A model generated the notes under the pieces. It saw nothing but the letters and a program-made list of their open reading frames with translations. It was not told where the DNA came from and searched no databases. DNA of 64,000 nucleotides from G963665495 sp963667575 (GTDB lineage Bacteria > Desulfobacterota > Desulfovibrionia > Desulfovibrionales > Desulfovibrionaceae): NCBI GenBank assembly GCA_963667575.2, contig CAXXHY010000017.1, forward strand, positions 1 to 64,000, written 5' to 3'. Each line of letters starts with the position of its first letter. Position 1 is the stretch's first letter. The position numbers and the translations under genes were made by a program. Of this stretch, positions 9,568-17,477 are shown piece after piece.

Positions 9568-9770
9568 TGTCCCGCTGTCCCCGCCCCTAGTACCTGGGAC
9601 AAAGGGACACTTCGATCTAACCGGGACAAATGGTGAGACAATTCGCGGGACGCATTTGACAACTACAAGAAATCCGCAGGTTGCACGCCAAATGGATGGG
9701 ACAGCGAATGATACGTCGTACGGGACAAGCTGTCCCGTCAAAGGAGACCAGAAAATCAGAACATGGGACA
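9568..9770. repeat. GGGACA/TGTCCC iteron-like array (candidate vegetative origin)
   Basis: Nine copies of GGGACA or its complement lie in about 200 bp: TGTCCC at 9568, 9576 and 9731; GGGACA at 9596, 9604, 9623, 9698, 9722 and 9765. There is also a near copy, GGGACG, at 9647. Two copies form the palindrome CGGGACA-AGC-TGTCCCG at 9721-9737. Well under one copy would be expected by chance. The array lies directly after the RepA-like gene and before traK, in a gap with no convincing gene. Iteron clusters of this kind mark plasmid origins. Confidence 0.6.
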
Positions 9771-9812
9771 GCTGGGTACGATCAATTCAGGCCGCCACTA
9801 AAGGAGAAATCC

Positions 9813-10097
9813 ATGCCAGGAAAGCCACCCCATTTAAACCGAGTCGAATTCATTGCGATCAAAGAGGAATTCCTGAAATTGATCGCGCTCGGACATACGG
9901 TAAAATCCGCATTCCAGACGCTAAAGGATGATGGAAAGATCGAGCATCTGACATACCGCACTATTCTCAAACTGCATGGAGGAGACAAGAACGGAGCACA
10001 AGCGCAACGTAATACAGCAAGTACAGCGAAAGGTCCTAAAATTGTTGGCCAGCAAAGCGCAAATAAACTTGATACAGCATCTATCTGGGAGAAATGA
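9813..10097 (+). CDS. traK: TraK-like relaxosome accessory protein
   Basis: A 94-residue basic protein. The ATG is chosen because AAAGGAG precedes it. The segment ALGHTVKSAFQTLKDDGK followed by LTYRTILKLHGG matches the pattern I know from IncP TraK (helix, EHMRETGK, then a Y-T-F/I-L segment). TraK of RK2 binds and bends oriT DNA and helps relaxosome assembly. The next genes are TraL-, TraJ- and TraI-like, which supports the call. The stop overlaps the traL region. The family call is from memory of the IncP proteins. Confidence 0.65.
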   Translation: MPGKPPHLNRVEFIAIKEEFLKLIALGHTVKSAFQTLKDDGKIEHLTYRTILKLHGGDKNGAQAQRNTASTAKGPKIVGQQSANKLDTASIWEK

Positions 10098-10099
10098 CT

Positions 10100-10840
10100 A
10101 TGGCAAACGTTCACTTCGTACTGCAAAAGAAAGGCGGCATAGGCAAAACATTCGTATCCTTCCTTCTCGCTCAATATCTGATGGAAAAATATGGTGCCTG
10201 CCACAGCTTCGATACGGACCCGCTCAATAAAACAAGCGGACTTATCAGCATCGACGCCCTGAACGTCAGGGAACTGAAGGTCCTTGATTTCGAAGGCAAT
10301 CTTGACAAGCAGCAGTTCGACACACTTGTCGAGTATATTCTGTCCCTTGAAAGCGATGATCACGTTGTAGTCGATAACGGCGCATCTACATTCACGCCGA
10401 TGACTTCCTATCTGCGAGAAAACAACGTCCCGCAACTTCTCCAGAACAGCGGACACAACGTCTATGCGCACTGCATTCTCGGCGCGGGAAAAGAACTACA
10501 GGACACCACCACGGGAGTCGTCGAGCTATCTAAAATCTTCAATACCATCGTTCTATGGATCAATCCATTCTGGGGAAAGGTCGAGGTCAACGGCATTGGC
10601 TTCACTGAAACGAACTTCTTCAATACGCACATTGATAAATTCCATGGAGTGATTCACCTGCCGCAGTACAACAGCTTGCTGAAAACGGACATGATGCTCC
10701 TGCTGGGGCAAGCAATAACGTTTCAGCAGCTATCCAACGGCGAAGGAGAAGGAGAAGTGGGCCGCCTTATGCCGAAAATGCGCTTGGAGAGATTCTGGTC
10801 GGAGTTCAAGGAATCCTGTCTTGATCCCATAGGATTCTAA
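10100..10840 (+). CDS. traL: TraL-like ParA/MinD-family ATPase
   Basis: A 246-residue deviant-Walker ATPase. The P-loop KKGGIGKT is at residues 10-17, DTDPLNKTSG near 40 and VVDNGASTF near 93. Recalled from memory, IncP TraL shares MANVHFVLQKKGGIGKT-like, DTDP.N and V.DNGASSF segments and WLNPYWG (here WINPFWG). An ATG at 10094 is also possible, but the GGGAG site is spaced correctly only for 10100. TraL has an accessory role in IncP conjugation. It sits between traK and the candidate oriT. Confidence 0.8.
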   Translation: MANVHFVLQKKGGIGKTFVSFLLAQYLMEKYGACHSFDTDPLNKTSGLISIDALNVRELKVLDFEGNLDKQQFDTLVEYILSLESDDHVVVDNGASTFTPMTSYLRENNVPQLLQNSGHNVYAHCILGAGKELQDTTTGVVELSKIFNTIVLWINPFWGKVEVNGIGFTETNFFNTHIDKFHGVIHLPQYNSLLKTDMMLLLGQAITFQQLSNGEGEGEVGRLMPKMRLERFWSEFKESCLDPIGF

Positions 10841-11047
10841 AGGACGCGAATGGTACCGACATATGCAGGTGTTGAGCATCGAATGGACTTCGGATGGGAG
10901 CATGAAAGCAATAGTTGTACACAACATGCTCCCAAATGAACATACGATACGCATTTTTGGCGAAAAAGCCGATGTCGTGTCGATTCTGTGCTCATTCGGT
11001 GTTGTCAACGCTCAATCAGGTACCTTGCATTACGCGAAAATGTGTGG

Positions 11048-11114
11048 GCAGGACGTGCAAAGTAGGACCACTTTTCAAGTGGCCACTTTGCGTCCTGCTC
11101 TGGTCAAGACCAGA
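11048..11114. other. Candidate origin of transfer (oriT)
   Basis: A long imperfect inverted repeat runs from GCAGGACG (11048) to CGTCCTGC (11091-11098), with inner arms ACCACTT/AAGTGG. A perfect hairpin TCTGGTC-AA-GACCAGA follows at 11099-11114. The sequence GTCCTG|C resembles the (Y)ATCCTG|Y nick sites of IncP-type relaxases. The site lies in the 317-bp gap between traL and traJ, whereas RK2 oriT lies between traJ and traK. No convincing gene is seen in the rest of the gap. The nick position is inferred. Confidence 0.6.
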
Positions 11115-11157
11115 GATACTTATTCGCTTGCAGCTCAACGTTGAAAGGATTTTGAAA

Positions 11158-11517
11158 ATGAAGCCGAAACTACCGGACGAACAGCGGAGAAAAATTTGTC
11201 TCAAGGCATACGTGAACCAGGATGATTACGAGCTGATCCTCACATTGAGCCAACGCACCGGATTTACCATTTCCGATCTCTGCCGCCGTGCGCTGCTTGG
11301 CGTAAAAATCGACTCCAGTGAAAATCAGCAGAACTTCAAAAATTTACTCAAAATCAACGCGGATCTCGCACGCCTGGGCGGCCTTCTGAAACTTGGCCTG
11401 ACAACGCCCGCAAGTACATACGCCACGCCTCCAGAGCTGCGAAGAATTTTGAAACTGATTGAAGCACGCCAAAAAGAAATGCGGAGCGTCATTGAAACAA
11501 TACGGGCGGAGCTATGA
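11158..11517 (+). CDS. traJ: TraJ-like oriT-binding relaxosome protein
   Basis: A 119-residue protein. An N-terminal basic segment (LPDEQRRKICLKAYVNQDDYELI) is followed by a ribbon-helix-helix-like region (TGFTISDLCRRALLG). The signature NADLARLGGLLKLGLTT is close to the LGRLGGLLKLWLT segment of IncP TraJ. The C-terminal helix ends in EMRSVIETIRAEL. TraJ/MobC proteins bind next to the nick site and recruit the relaxase. The gene follows the candidate oriT and its stop overlaps the traI start (ATGA). Confidence 0.82.
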   Translation: MKPKLPDEQRRKICLKAYVNQDDYELILTLSQRTGFTISDLCRRALLGVKIDSSENQQNFKNLLKINADLARLGGLLKLGLTTPASTYATPPELRRILKLIEARQKEMRSVIETIRAEL

Positions 11518-12518
11518 TCAGCAAGCGCGAAAAGCTCGACAATCCGCAGAGCGACAATATCCAGCGCCTCGGCCATTATATCGCGGACACGAAAAACAAC
11601 GGTGAGAAATGCATGTTGGTCTGGTCCGAAGGTTGCTTTGCTGGAGACGATTTCGAGCTTGCCCTGGATGAAATCAAAGCCACCCAGGCCTGCAACCGCC
11701 GTACGAGCAAGGAGAAGACATACCACCTCATCGTCTCCTTCCGCCCCGAAGACGCGCCGAAGCTCAATGAGGACAAGCTCAGGGAAATCGAAAAATCCTT
11801 TGCCGAAACACTGGGCTTTCAACATCACGAACGGGTTTGCGCCGTGCATACAAATACGGCCAATTTGCATATGCACGTTGCCTACAACATGATCAATCCG
11901 CGTACGAAAGCCCGGCATGATCCGGGCTGGGACAAAATCAAACGCGACAAACTCTGCAGGCAACTGGAAAAAGAGTACGGCTTGGCCGTGGATCCTGGCC
12001 GCGATCCAAATGCCCAGCATCCCAAACTCAGCCAGAAATCACGTACGTTCGAGACAAAGACCGGCCTTAAATCCTTTGAAAGCTATGTCCTGGAACGCGG
12101 GGCAACCATCCGCGAAATTCTGGAAAATGCTGAAAACTGGCAACACCTGCAGAAGCAATTGGCCTGGCACGGATTAACGATTCGCTTGCGTGGCAATGGC
12201 TGCGTTCTCTCCGCCGTTGATTCCCCAATCAAAGGCAACCTCCACATAAAGGCTAGTTCCATCGGTCGTGAATTCTCTCGCGCTGCTCTCGAAAAACGCT
12301 TTGGAAACTATCAAGCCAGCACGGGGAAGTATGATATCAATGAACGCTACGATCTTGCGCCAGCAAAAGCCTTGAAAACGTATCAGGAAAAGCAGGCCTG
12401 GAGATTCTATCTGCGGGAGCACAACCGGTTAGCACGCCAGGACAAAGATTTGAAGCAATCATTCAATAATTTCAAATTTCAGATAATCCGCTTTTTTGAG
12501 GCCGGGTACGAGATATAG
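11514..12518 (+). CDS. traI: TraI/MobA-type relaxase (MOBP family)
   Basis: A 334-residue relaxase. Tyr22 (RLGHYIADT) is in the place of the RP4 TraI nucleophile Tyr22. Motif II is TYHLIVSFRPED and motif III is HTNTANLHMHVAYNMI with His112, His119 and His121. The protein is short: it has the relaxase domain and a small C-terminal part but no long primase-binding tail like RP4 TraI. It nicks oriT and carries the strand into the recipient. No coupling protein or mating-pair genes are in view, so the element probably depends on a helper conjugation system. Confidence 0.88.
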   Translation: MISKREKLDNPQSDNIQRLGHYIADTKNNGEKCMLVWSEGCFAGDDFELALDEIKATQACNRRTSKEKTYHLIVSFRPEDAPKLNEDKLREIEKSFAETLGFQHHERVCAVHTNTANLHMHVAYNMINPRTKARHDPGWDKIKRDKLCRQLEKEYGLAVDPGRDPNAQHPKLSQKSRTFETKTGLKSFESYVLERGATIREILENAENWQHLQKQLAWHGLTIRLRGNGCVLSAVDSPIKGNLHIKASSIGREFSRAALEKRFGNYQASTGKYDINERYDLAPAKALKTYQEKQAWRFYLREHNRLARQDKDLKQSFNNFKFQIIRFFEAGYEI

Positions 12519-12603
12519 GAATGATGAGCCTTTTTAGAACTCTGCGAAAAACGTTACAGCTTATCAGACATTATTTGCTTGCCACACGATGGAGAGAATC
12601 GAT

Positions 12604-12801
12604 ATGAGTTATAATACTGAAACCAGACGTGACCAAGACCGAATCCTGACTGTCGACGAAGTTTCCAAACTTCTGCGAGTTCACCGATCTACCATCACCA
12701 GATACGCGATGGCTGGCGAACTTAAGAGTTATACCATTGGCAGTCGCAGATTATTCAGAGAGTCCGATGTCTGGTCGTTCTTTGACAATCGAGAGGCGTA
12801 G
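12604..12801 (+). CDS. Excisionase-family helix-turn-helix protein
   Basis: A 65-residue protein with a MerR-like excisionase HTH (LTVDEVSKLLRVHRSTITRYAMAGELKSYTIGSRRLF). This matches the DNA-binding domain, excisionase family, seen in Xis-like proteins. The internal ATG is used because GGAGAG precedes it. The gene lies 20 bp before the integrase, as xis genes often do. It probably controls direction of recombination or regulates the module. It is a paralogous type to the AlpA-like protein at 7860, but not a close copy. Confidence 0.8.
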   Translation: MSYNTETRRDQDRILTVDEVSKLLRVHRSTITRYAMAGELKSYTIGSRRLFRESDVWSFFDNREA

Positions 12802-12821
12802 AGAAGTAGGCAAGGAGCACC

Positions 12822-13967
12822 ATGGCTACTGTATATATCGACAAACGTTCTCGCCAAGGCGGGGGCAACAGTTACGTAGTGACATTCCGCTGCCCACTTA
12901 CAGGGAAGAACAAGTACTACAAAACGTACCGCAAACGCATAGATGCTTCGACTGCAAAAAACAAACTCGTAGCGATGCTTGATTCAGGCAAAATGCCTGA
13001 ACAAAAAAAGAAGTATCGCCCCTTGAAGTTTGAAGATGTCGTTGAGAGTTTGAAGGCGTCATGGCAAGACAAAATGAAGTTCAAACAATTGGCCCCCAAA
13101 ACTGTTGAGGGGTACGTAACTTGGGCAACTGTTCTTTGTCGCGAATTTGGAGATCAACTCCTTACGGAGATCACTCAAGATGACATTCTGGCTTATAGAA
13201 ACAGCCGGGCCATTGATTTGAGCAATGTGACCGCCAACAGAGAGTTGGAAGTCCTGCACCAGATCATGCGTCATGGGATTCATTTGAACGCGCTTGTGGA
13301 GGATCCCACAAAAGGAATCGCCAAACTATCGGAAAAAGAACACGAACGAAGCACCTTCTTGCTCCCTGAACAGCTCACCCGTTTGCTCAAAGAATCGGAA
13401 AAGATCAAACGCCCCGCATACCTCAGCCTTCTTATTCTTTTAGGGGCTGAGCATGGCGCATCAAAGCAGGAGTGCCTTGACTTGCGATGGGAGGATATTG
13501 ACCTTGAGTATAAAGGCACCGGCCTCATAAGGCTTTTCAGGACAAAGAACGGGCGAAAACGGACGGAATACTTGATGCCTAGGACACGCGAAGCCTTACG
13601 TGGCTGGAAGGAACACCTCGAATGGACACGCCATCGCAAGCGGATCGAAGCCAACGACACCTTCGTTATCTGCCGTCTGGACGGAAGTCCGCTCAAACGC
13701 TTTGACAAAGCATTCCGTGGGGCAACCAAACGTGCGGGGTTGGCCGAGCTTCATTTCCACGATTTGCGGCATACCTTCTGCTCCAACATTCTGCTTGTGG
13801 GCGGAGACCTCAAGGATGCCAAGGACATGATCGGTCATTCGGACATTTCAATGACCGACAGATATGCCCACCTGACGGCAGAACACAAGCTCGTGGTTCA
13901 GAAAAAACTGGCCGAGCACTACACGGAAGGTTGCTACATATTTGCCACACAGAGCAAAATTGCATGA
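12822..13967 (+). CDS. Tyrosine-type site-specific integrase
   Basis: A 381-residue phage-type integrase. It has an N-terminal Arm/AP2-like region (residues 1-60), a core-binding SAM-like domain (about 75-170) and a catalytic domain. Seen catalytic residues are the beta-strand Lys (RTKNGRKRT), H-x-x-R (HDLRHTF), His (IGHSD) and Tyr (MTDRYAHL). The position of catalytic Arg I, usually G-x-R-x-x-E, reads GASKQE here, so the arginine appears to be serine. A clear AAGGAG precedes the ATG. The gene ends about 50 bp from the 3' end of tRNA-Pro, the likely attachment site. Confidence 0.9.
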   Translation: MATVYIDKRSRQGGGNSYVVTFRCPLTGKNKYYKTYRKRIDASTAKNKLVAMLDSGKMPEQKKKYRPLKFEDVVESLKASWQDKMKFKQLAPKTVEGYVTWATVLCREFGDQLLTEITQDDILAYRNSRAIDLSNVTANRELEVLHQIMRHGIHLNALVEDPTKGIAKLSEKEHERSTFLLPEQLTRLLKESEKIKRPAYLSLLILLGAEHGASKQECLDLRWEDIDLEYKGTGLIRLFRTKNGRKRTEYLMPRTREALRGWKEHLEWTRHRKRIEANDTFVICRLDGSPLKRFDKAFRGATKRAGLAELHFHDLRHTFCSNILLVGGDLKDAKDMIGHSDISMTDRYAHLTAEHKLVVQKKLAEHYTEGCYIFATQSKIA

Positions 13968-13969
13968 AA

Positions 13970-14007
13970 AAAGGCTGATTACCTTTTCAGATAACCAGCC
14001 TTTATTC
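13970..14007. terminator. Terminator-like hairpin after the integrase
   Basis: AAAGGCTGATTA and TAACCAGCCTTT pair with one mismatch, and a T-rich stretch follows. It separates the integrase from the tRNA gene. Confidence 0.6.
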
Positions 14008-14018
14008 TTAGCTTTTCG

Positions 14019-14095
14019 TGGTCGGGATGAAAGGATTTGAACCTTCGACCCCCTGAACCCCATTCAGGTGCGCTCCCAGACTGCGCTACATCCCG
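14019..14095 (-). tRNA. tRNA-Pro(GGG), island attachment site
   Basis: A 77-base tRNA including an encoded CCA. The acceptor stem is CGGGATG/CATCCCG with discriminator A. The D arm is GCGC...GCGC and the anticodon stem is CCTGA/TCAGG around loop ATGGGGT, giving anticodon GGG. The T arm contains GTTCAAAT. The 3' end faces the integrase, as expected if the island integrated at the tRNA 3' end and rebuilt it. No second copy of the tRNA end is seen to the left, so the other attachment site is probably outside the window. Confidence 0.92.
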
Positions 14096-14209
14096 ACGCG
14101 AAGAAAGTCTTTTTATCGCCAGGGTCGGACCTTGTCAAACATTTATTTAATTTTTTTTGAACTTTTTCTTTTCGACAATATACCTAGCTGATTTAATTGT
14201 AATATTTGC

Positions 14210-14245
14210 AAAAAAATAAAACAGGGCGGGTTATGGCCGCCCTGT
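14210..14245 (-). terminator. Terminator of the RND efflux operon
   Basis: The stem ACAGGGCGG/CCGCCCTGT is followed, in minus-strand direction, by a T-rich run. It lies 26 bp beyond the stop of the transporter gene. Confidence 0.85.
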
Positions 14246-14270
14246 TTGTTTTCATCTTTTATTTGCTTCC

Positions 14271-17200
14271 TCAGCTGTGCTTCACAACTGGTTCGTGCGC
14301 GATGGCCTGTTCCGGCTCTTTCGGTACACCGCTGGATTTCAGGTGGGTTTCGTCCACCTGCTTGTCCTCGGGTTTGCGGTAGAGGTCCATGATGTCCTCC
14401 AGGATGATGTAGAAGGACGGCACCATGACCAGGGTGATGAGCGTGGCAAAGAGGATGCCGAAGCCCAGGGAGATGGCCATGGGGATCAGGAAGCGGGCCT
14501 GCAGCGATGTCTCGAAGATCAGGGGAGCCAGTCCGCCGAAGGTGGTCAGCGTGGTCAGCATGATGGGCCGGAAGCGCTGAACGCCCGAATCCTGGATGGC
14601 GTCAATGGCTTTCATGCCTTCGCGCCGTCGCCTGTTGGCAAAATCAATGAGCACCAGCGAATCATTGACCACAACACCGGTGAGCGCCACAACGCCGAAC
14701 AGGCTGTTGATGCTCATGGAGTATCCCAGGGCCAAGTGGCCGAGGATGGCACCGATGATGCCGAAGGGAATGCAGAACATGATGACCAGCGGCTGCACGT
14801 AACTGCGCAACGGTATGGCCAGCAAGGCGAATATGGCCAGCAGCGAGAGCAGCAACCCGGTGAACAGGCTGTTGGTGGATTCGCGGATATCGGCCTGCTT
14901 GCCTTCAAAGCTGTAGCTCAGACCCGGATGATGGGCCACGATGTCGGGCATGACCTTGACCTTGAGCTCCTGGGCCAGCTGCTCGGCAGCGGACTCCGGA
15001 TGCACGTTGGCGGTCACGGTGACCACGCGCCGGCTGTTGGTCCGTTCGATGGTCGTATAGGCGCGGCTCGGTTCCAGCCGGGCGGCGTTGCGCAGCAGAA
15101 TCTCCTCGCCGTCCGGAGACTTGAGCACCATGTTGTCCAGGCTGGACTCGGTCTCGCGTTCGTCCTCGGGCAGACGGACGCGTACGGTGACTTCATTGGT
15201 GCCGCGTTGCTGCTTTACCGCTTCATAGCCGTAAAACGCGTGGCGCAGCTGATTGGCCACTTCCTGGGAAGTCAGGCCCACGCGCTCGCCCGCGGGCAGC
15301 AGATGCACGCTGTACTGTTTTTTACCCTGGGCCGAACCATCGTATATGTCGCTGACGCCGCCGAAGTCTTCCAGCCGCTTGGCCAGTTCCTTGCCTGCGG
15401 CTTTCAGCTGGTCGATATTTCTGTGGCTCAAACGGACGGACAAGCCCTTGCCTGCGCCCGGACCGCCGTGGTCGGATTCGAAGCTGACGGATTCGGCGCC
15501 CAGAATGGAGCCAGTGGCCGCACGCCAGCGATTGGTCACCTCGGCCGTGCTTACGGGCCGGATTTCCGGGTCGGTCAGAAAGATGCGGCTGGTTATGGTG
15601 TTTTCATCCACATCCGTACTCACGCCCAGGCTCAGTTTGTCGCCGCCGGACGCGTCAATGACCCTCTGCGCCGACTGCACGAGCTGTTCTTCCACCTGCT
15701 TGATACGGCTGGTGGGGGACCCATAGGGCAGCTCCACCTCGCAGTAGGCGAAATCCGATTCAATCTTGGGGAAAAGCACCAGGCCCGTACGTCCGGAGGC
15801 CACGTATCCGGTGACGATCAAAAACAACGCCACGCCCACTGCAACCACCGTGTATCTGTATTCCAGGGTCAGTCGCAAAAAGGGGCCGTACGCCTTGCGG
15901 ACGAATTCTTCAAAACCGCGGCTGAAACGTTCCTGGAATCTGGCCAGGGTGCGAAAAATGCCGAACGGGAAACCGTGATATTTGAAGCCTCTGGGCTTGT
16001 GGCCGATATGCGCGGGCAAAATAAAGAGACTTTCGAACAGCGAAATGGCGAACACGCTGATGACAACCATGGGGATGAACTTGAACATCTTGCCCATGAA
16101 TCCGGGAATGAAGAGCATGGGCAGAAAGGTCACCATGTTGGTCACCACGCTGAAGATCACGGGCATGGCCACTTCCCTGGCTCCGTCCACGGCCGCCCGC
16201 AGGTAGCCCTTGCCCAGACTTCGATGGTGGTAGACGTTTTCGCCCACCACAATGGCGTCGTCCACCACAATGCCCAGTGTGACGATGAAGGCGAACATGG
16301 TGATCATGTTGATGCTGAAGCCCATGCAGGACAGGATCAGAAAGGAGCCGAGAAAGGAAACCGGAATGCCCATGCTGACCCAGAAGGCCAGGCGGATTTC
16401 CAGAAATAGTGCCAGGCAGACGAATACCAGGGCCAGGCCCATGTAGGCGTTGCTCAGCAGCAACTCGGCCCGCTGATTGAAAATGACCGAGGCATCGCGG
16501 CGGACTTCGAGATGCAGCCCTCCGGGAAGATTGTCCTCAACGTTCTTGATGATCTTCTTGGCAGCGCCGGCCACGGAACCGGGGGTCTGTGAGCCCACAC
16601 GGTACACATCCACCATGATGGCGCGATTGCCGTTGAACGAGGCCCACATGTCCGAGTCCTCAAAGCCTTCGCGGACAGTGGCCACATCTTCAAGAAGAAT
16701 CCGGCTGCCGTCTTCCAGTGTCAGCAGAGGAATCCGGGCGTACTCCTCACCGGTCCGTTTGCGATCGTCCATACGAACGAGAATTTCACCGCTGGAGGTT
16801 TTGAGGCTGCCGCCGCCCTGCTCCACCGAAGCATTGCTCACGGCCTCGGCCACGTCCGCCATGGTCAGGCCGTAGCGCCGCAGGTTTTCCTGGGAAATTT
16901 CAATGTGTATTTCGTAATCACGGACACCGCTCAGCTCAACCTGCGTGATGTCCGAGCTTTGCAGAAGTTCGTCCTTGATATCCTCGCCCTTTTCACGCAA
17001 AACGCGCTCGGGCTGATCTCCGTACAAAATAAAGGAGATAACTTCGTGCTGATGACTCTCGATGCTCACCGAGGGTTCTTCGGCTTCGTCGGGGAAGTTG
17101 TCGATCTGGTCGATCTCCCCTTTGATGTCCTGCCACAGACGTACGATGTCCGCCCCTTCCAGGGCTTCCACGCTGACCGTGCCCGAACCTTCCGAGGCGG

Positions 17201-17477
17201 TGGCGTCCACTTCCTTGACGCCTTCGAGCCCCTGAATAGCCTGCTCGATGGGCAGCAGCACGCCTTCTTCCACTTCCTCCGGACCTGCGCCCGGCAAGGC
17301 CACGGAGATCGTGACCGTATCCATGTTGAATTCGGGAAAGACTTCCTGCTTCACCTGCAGGGCCATCATCAACCCGCCCACCAGGCAAAGCACCATTATA
17401 ATGTTGGCTGCGACCGAGTTGCCCACCATCCAGGCAATGGGGCCTTTGGGCTGCTTGCCCCCGACCTTGTTACTCAT
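14271..17477 (-). CDS. RND efflux transporter, inner-membrane permease (AcrB/HAE1 type)
   Basis: A 1068-residue proton-driven RND pump. The first membrane helix starts near residue 22, followed by a large periplasmic loop, a block of helices carrying the Asp pair at 406-407 (GIVVDDAIVVGEN), a second periplasmic loop and a final helix block. The length is standard for the family. The substrate cannot be told. CusA-like metal pumps differ in motif context, so a drug/organic-compound (HAE1) type is more likely. The start overlaps the stop of the adaptor gene by 8 bp, so the two form an operon. No outer-membrane TolC gene is next to it. Confidence 0.92.
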   Translation of the reverse strand: MSNKVGGKQPKGPIAWMVGNSVAANIIMVLCLVGGLMMALQVKQEVFPEFNMDTVTISVALPGAGPEEVEEGVLLPIEQAIQGLEGVKEVDATASEGSGTVSVEALEGADIVRLWQDIKGEIDQIDNFPDEAEEPSVSIESHQHEVISFILYGDQPERVLREKGEDIKDELLQSSDITQVELSGVRDYEIHIEISQENLRRYGLTMADVAEAVSNASVEQGGGSLKTSSGEILVRMDDRKRTGEEYARIPLLTLEDGSRILLEDVATVREGFEDSDMWASFNGNRAIMVDVYRVGSQTPGSVAGAAKKIIKNVEDNLPGGLHLEVRRDASVIFNQRAELLLSNAYMGLALVFVCLALFLEIRLAFWVSMGIPVSFLGSFLILSCMGFSINMITMFAFIVTLGIVVDDAIVVGENVYHHRSLGKGYLRAAVDGAREVAMPVIFSVVTNMVTFLPMLFIPGFMGKMFKFIPMVVISVFAISLFESLFILPAHIGHKPRGFKYHGFPFGIFRTLARFQERFSRGFEEFVRKAYGPFLRLTLEYRYTVVAVGVALFLIVTGYVASGRTGLVLFPKIESDFAYCEVELPYGSPTSRIKQVEEQLVQSAQRVIDASGGDKLSLGVSTDVDENTITSRIFLTDPEIRPVSTAEVTNRWRAATGSILGAESVSFESDHGGPGAGKGLSVRLSHRNIDQLKAAGKELAKRLEDFGGVSDIYDGSAQGKKQYSVHLLPAGERVGLTSQEVANQLRHAFYGYEAVKQQRGTNEVTVRVRLPEDERETESSLDNMVLKSPDGEEILLRNAARLEPSRAYTTIERTNSRRVVTVTANVHPESAAEQLAQELKVKVMPDIVAHHPGLSYSFEGKQADIRESTNSLFTGLLLSLLAIFALLAIPLRSYVQPLVIMFCIPFGIIGAILGHLALGYSMSINSLFGVVALTGVVVNDSLVLIDFANRRRREGMKAIDAIQDSGVQRFRPIMLTTLTTFGGLAPLIFETSLQARFLIPMAISLGFGILFATLITLVMVPSFYIILEDIMDLYRKPEDKQVDETHLKSSGVPKEPEQAIAHEPVVKHS

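Noticed and set aside
9551..9931. 126-residue plus-strand reading frame starting on the repA-like stop
   Set aside because: It has an ATGA start but its sequence is made of the GGGACA repeats and it overlaps traK. It looks like a chance frame through an iteron region.
10863..11144. 93-residue reading frame between traL and traJ
   Set aside because: It has no well-placed ribosome binding site, runs through the inverted repeats of the candidate oriT and shows no recognisable domain.
14277..16409. 710-residue open frame opposite the RND permease
   Set aside because: Rich in His, Gln, Gly and Asp, the usual composition of a GC-rich antisense shadow. The permease on the other strand is clear.
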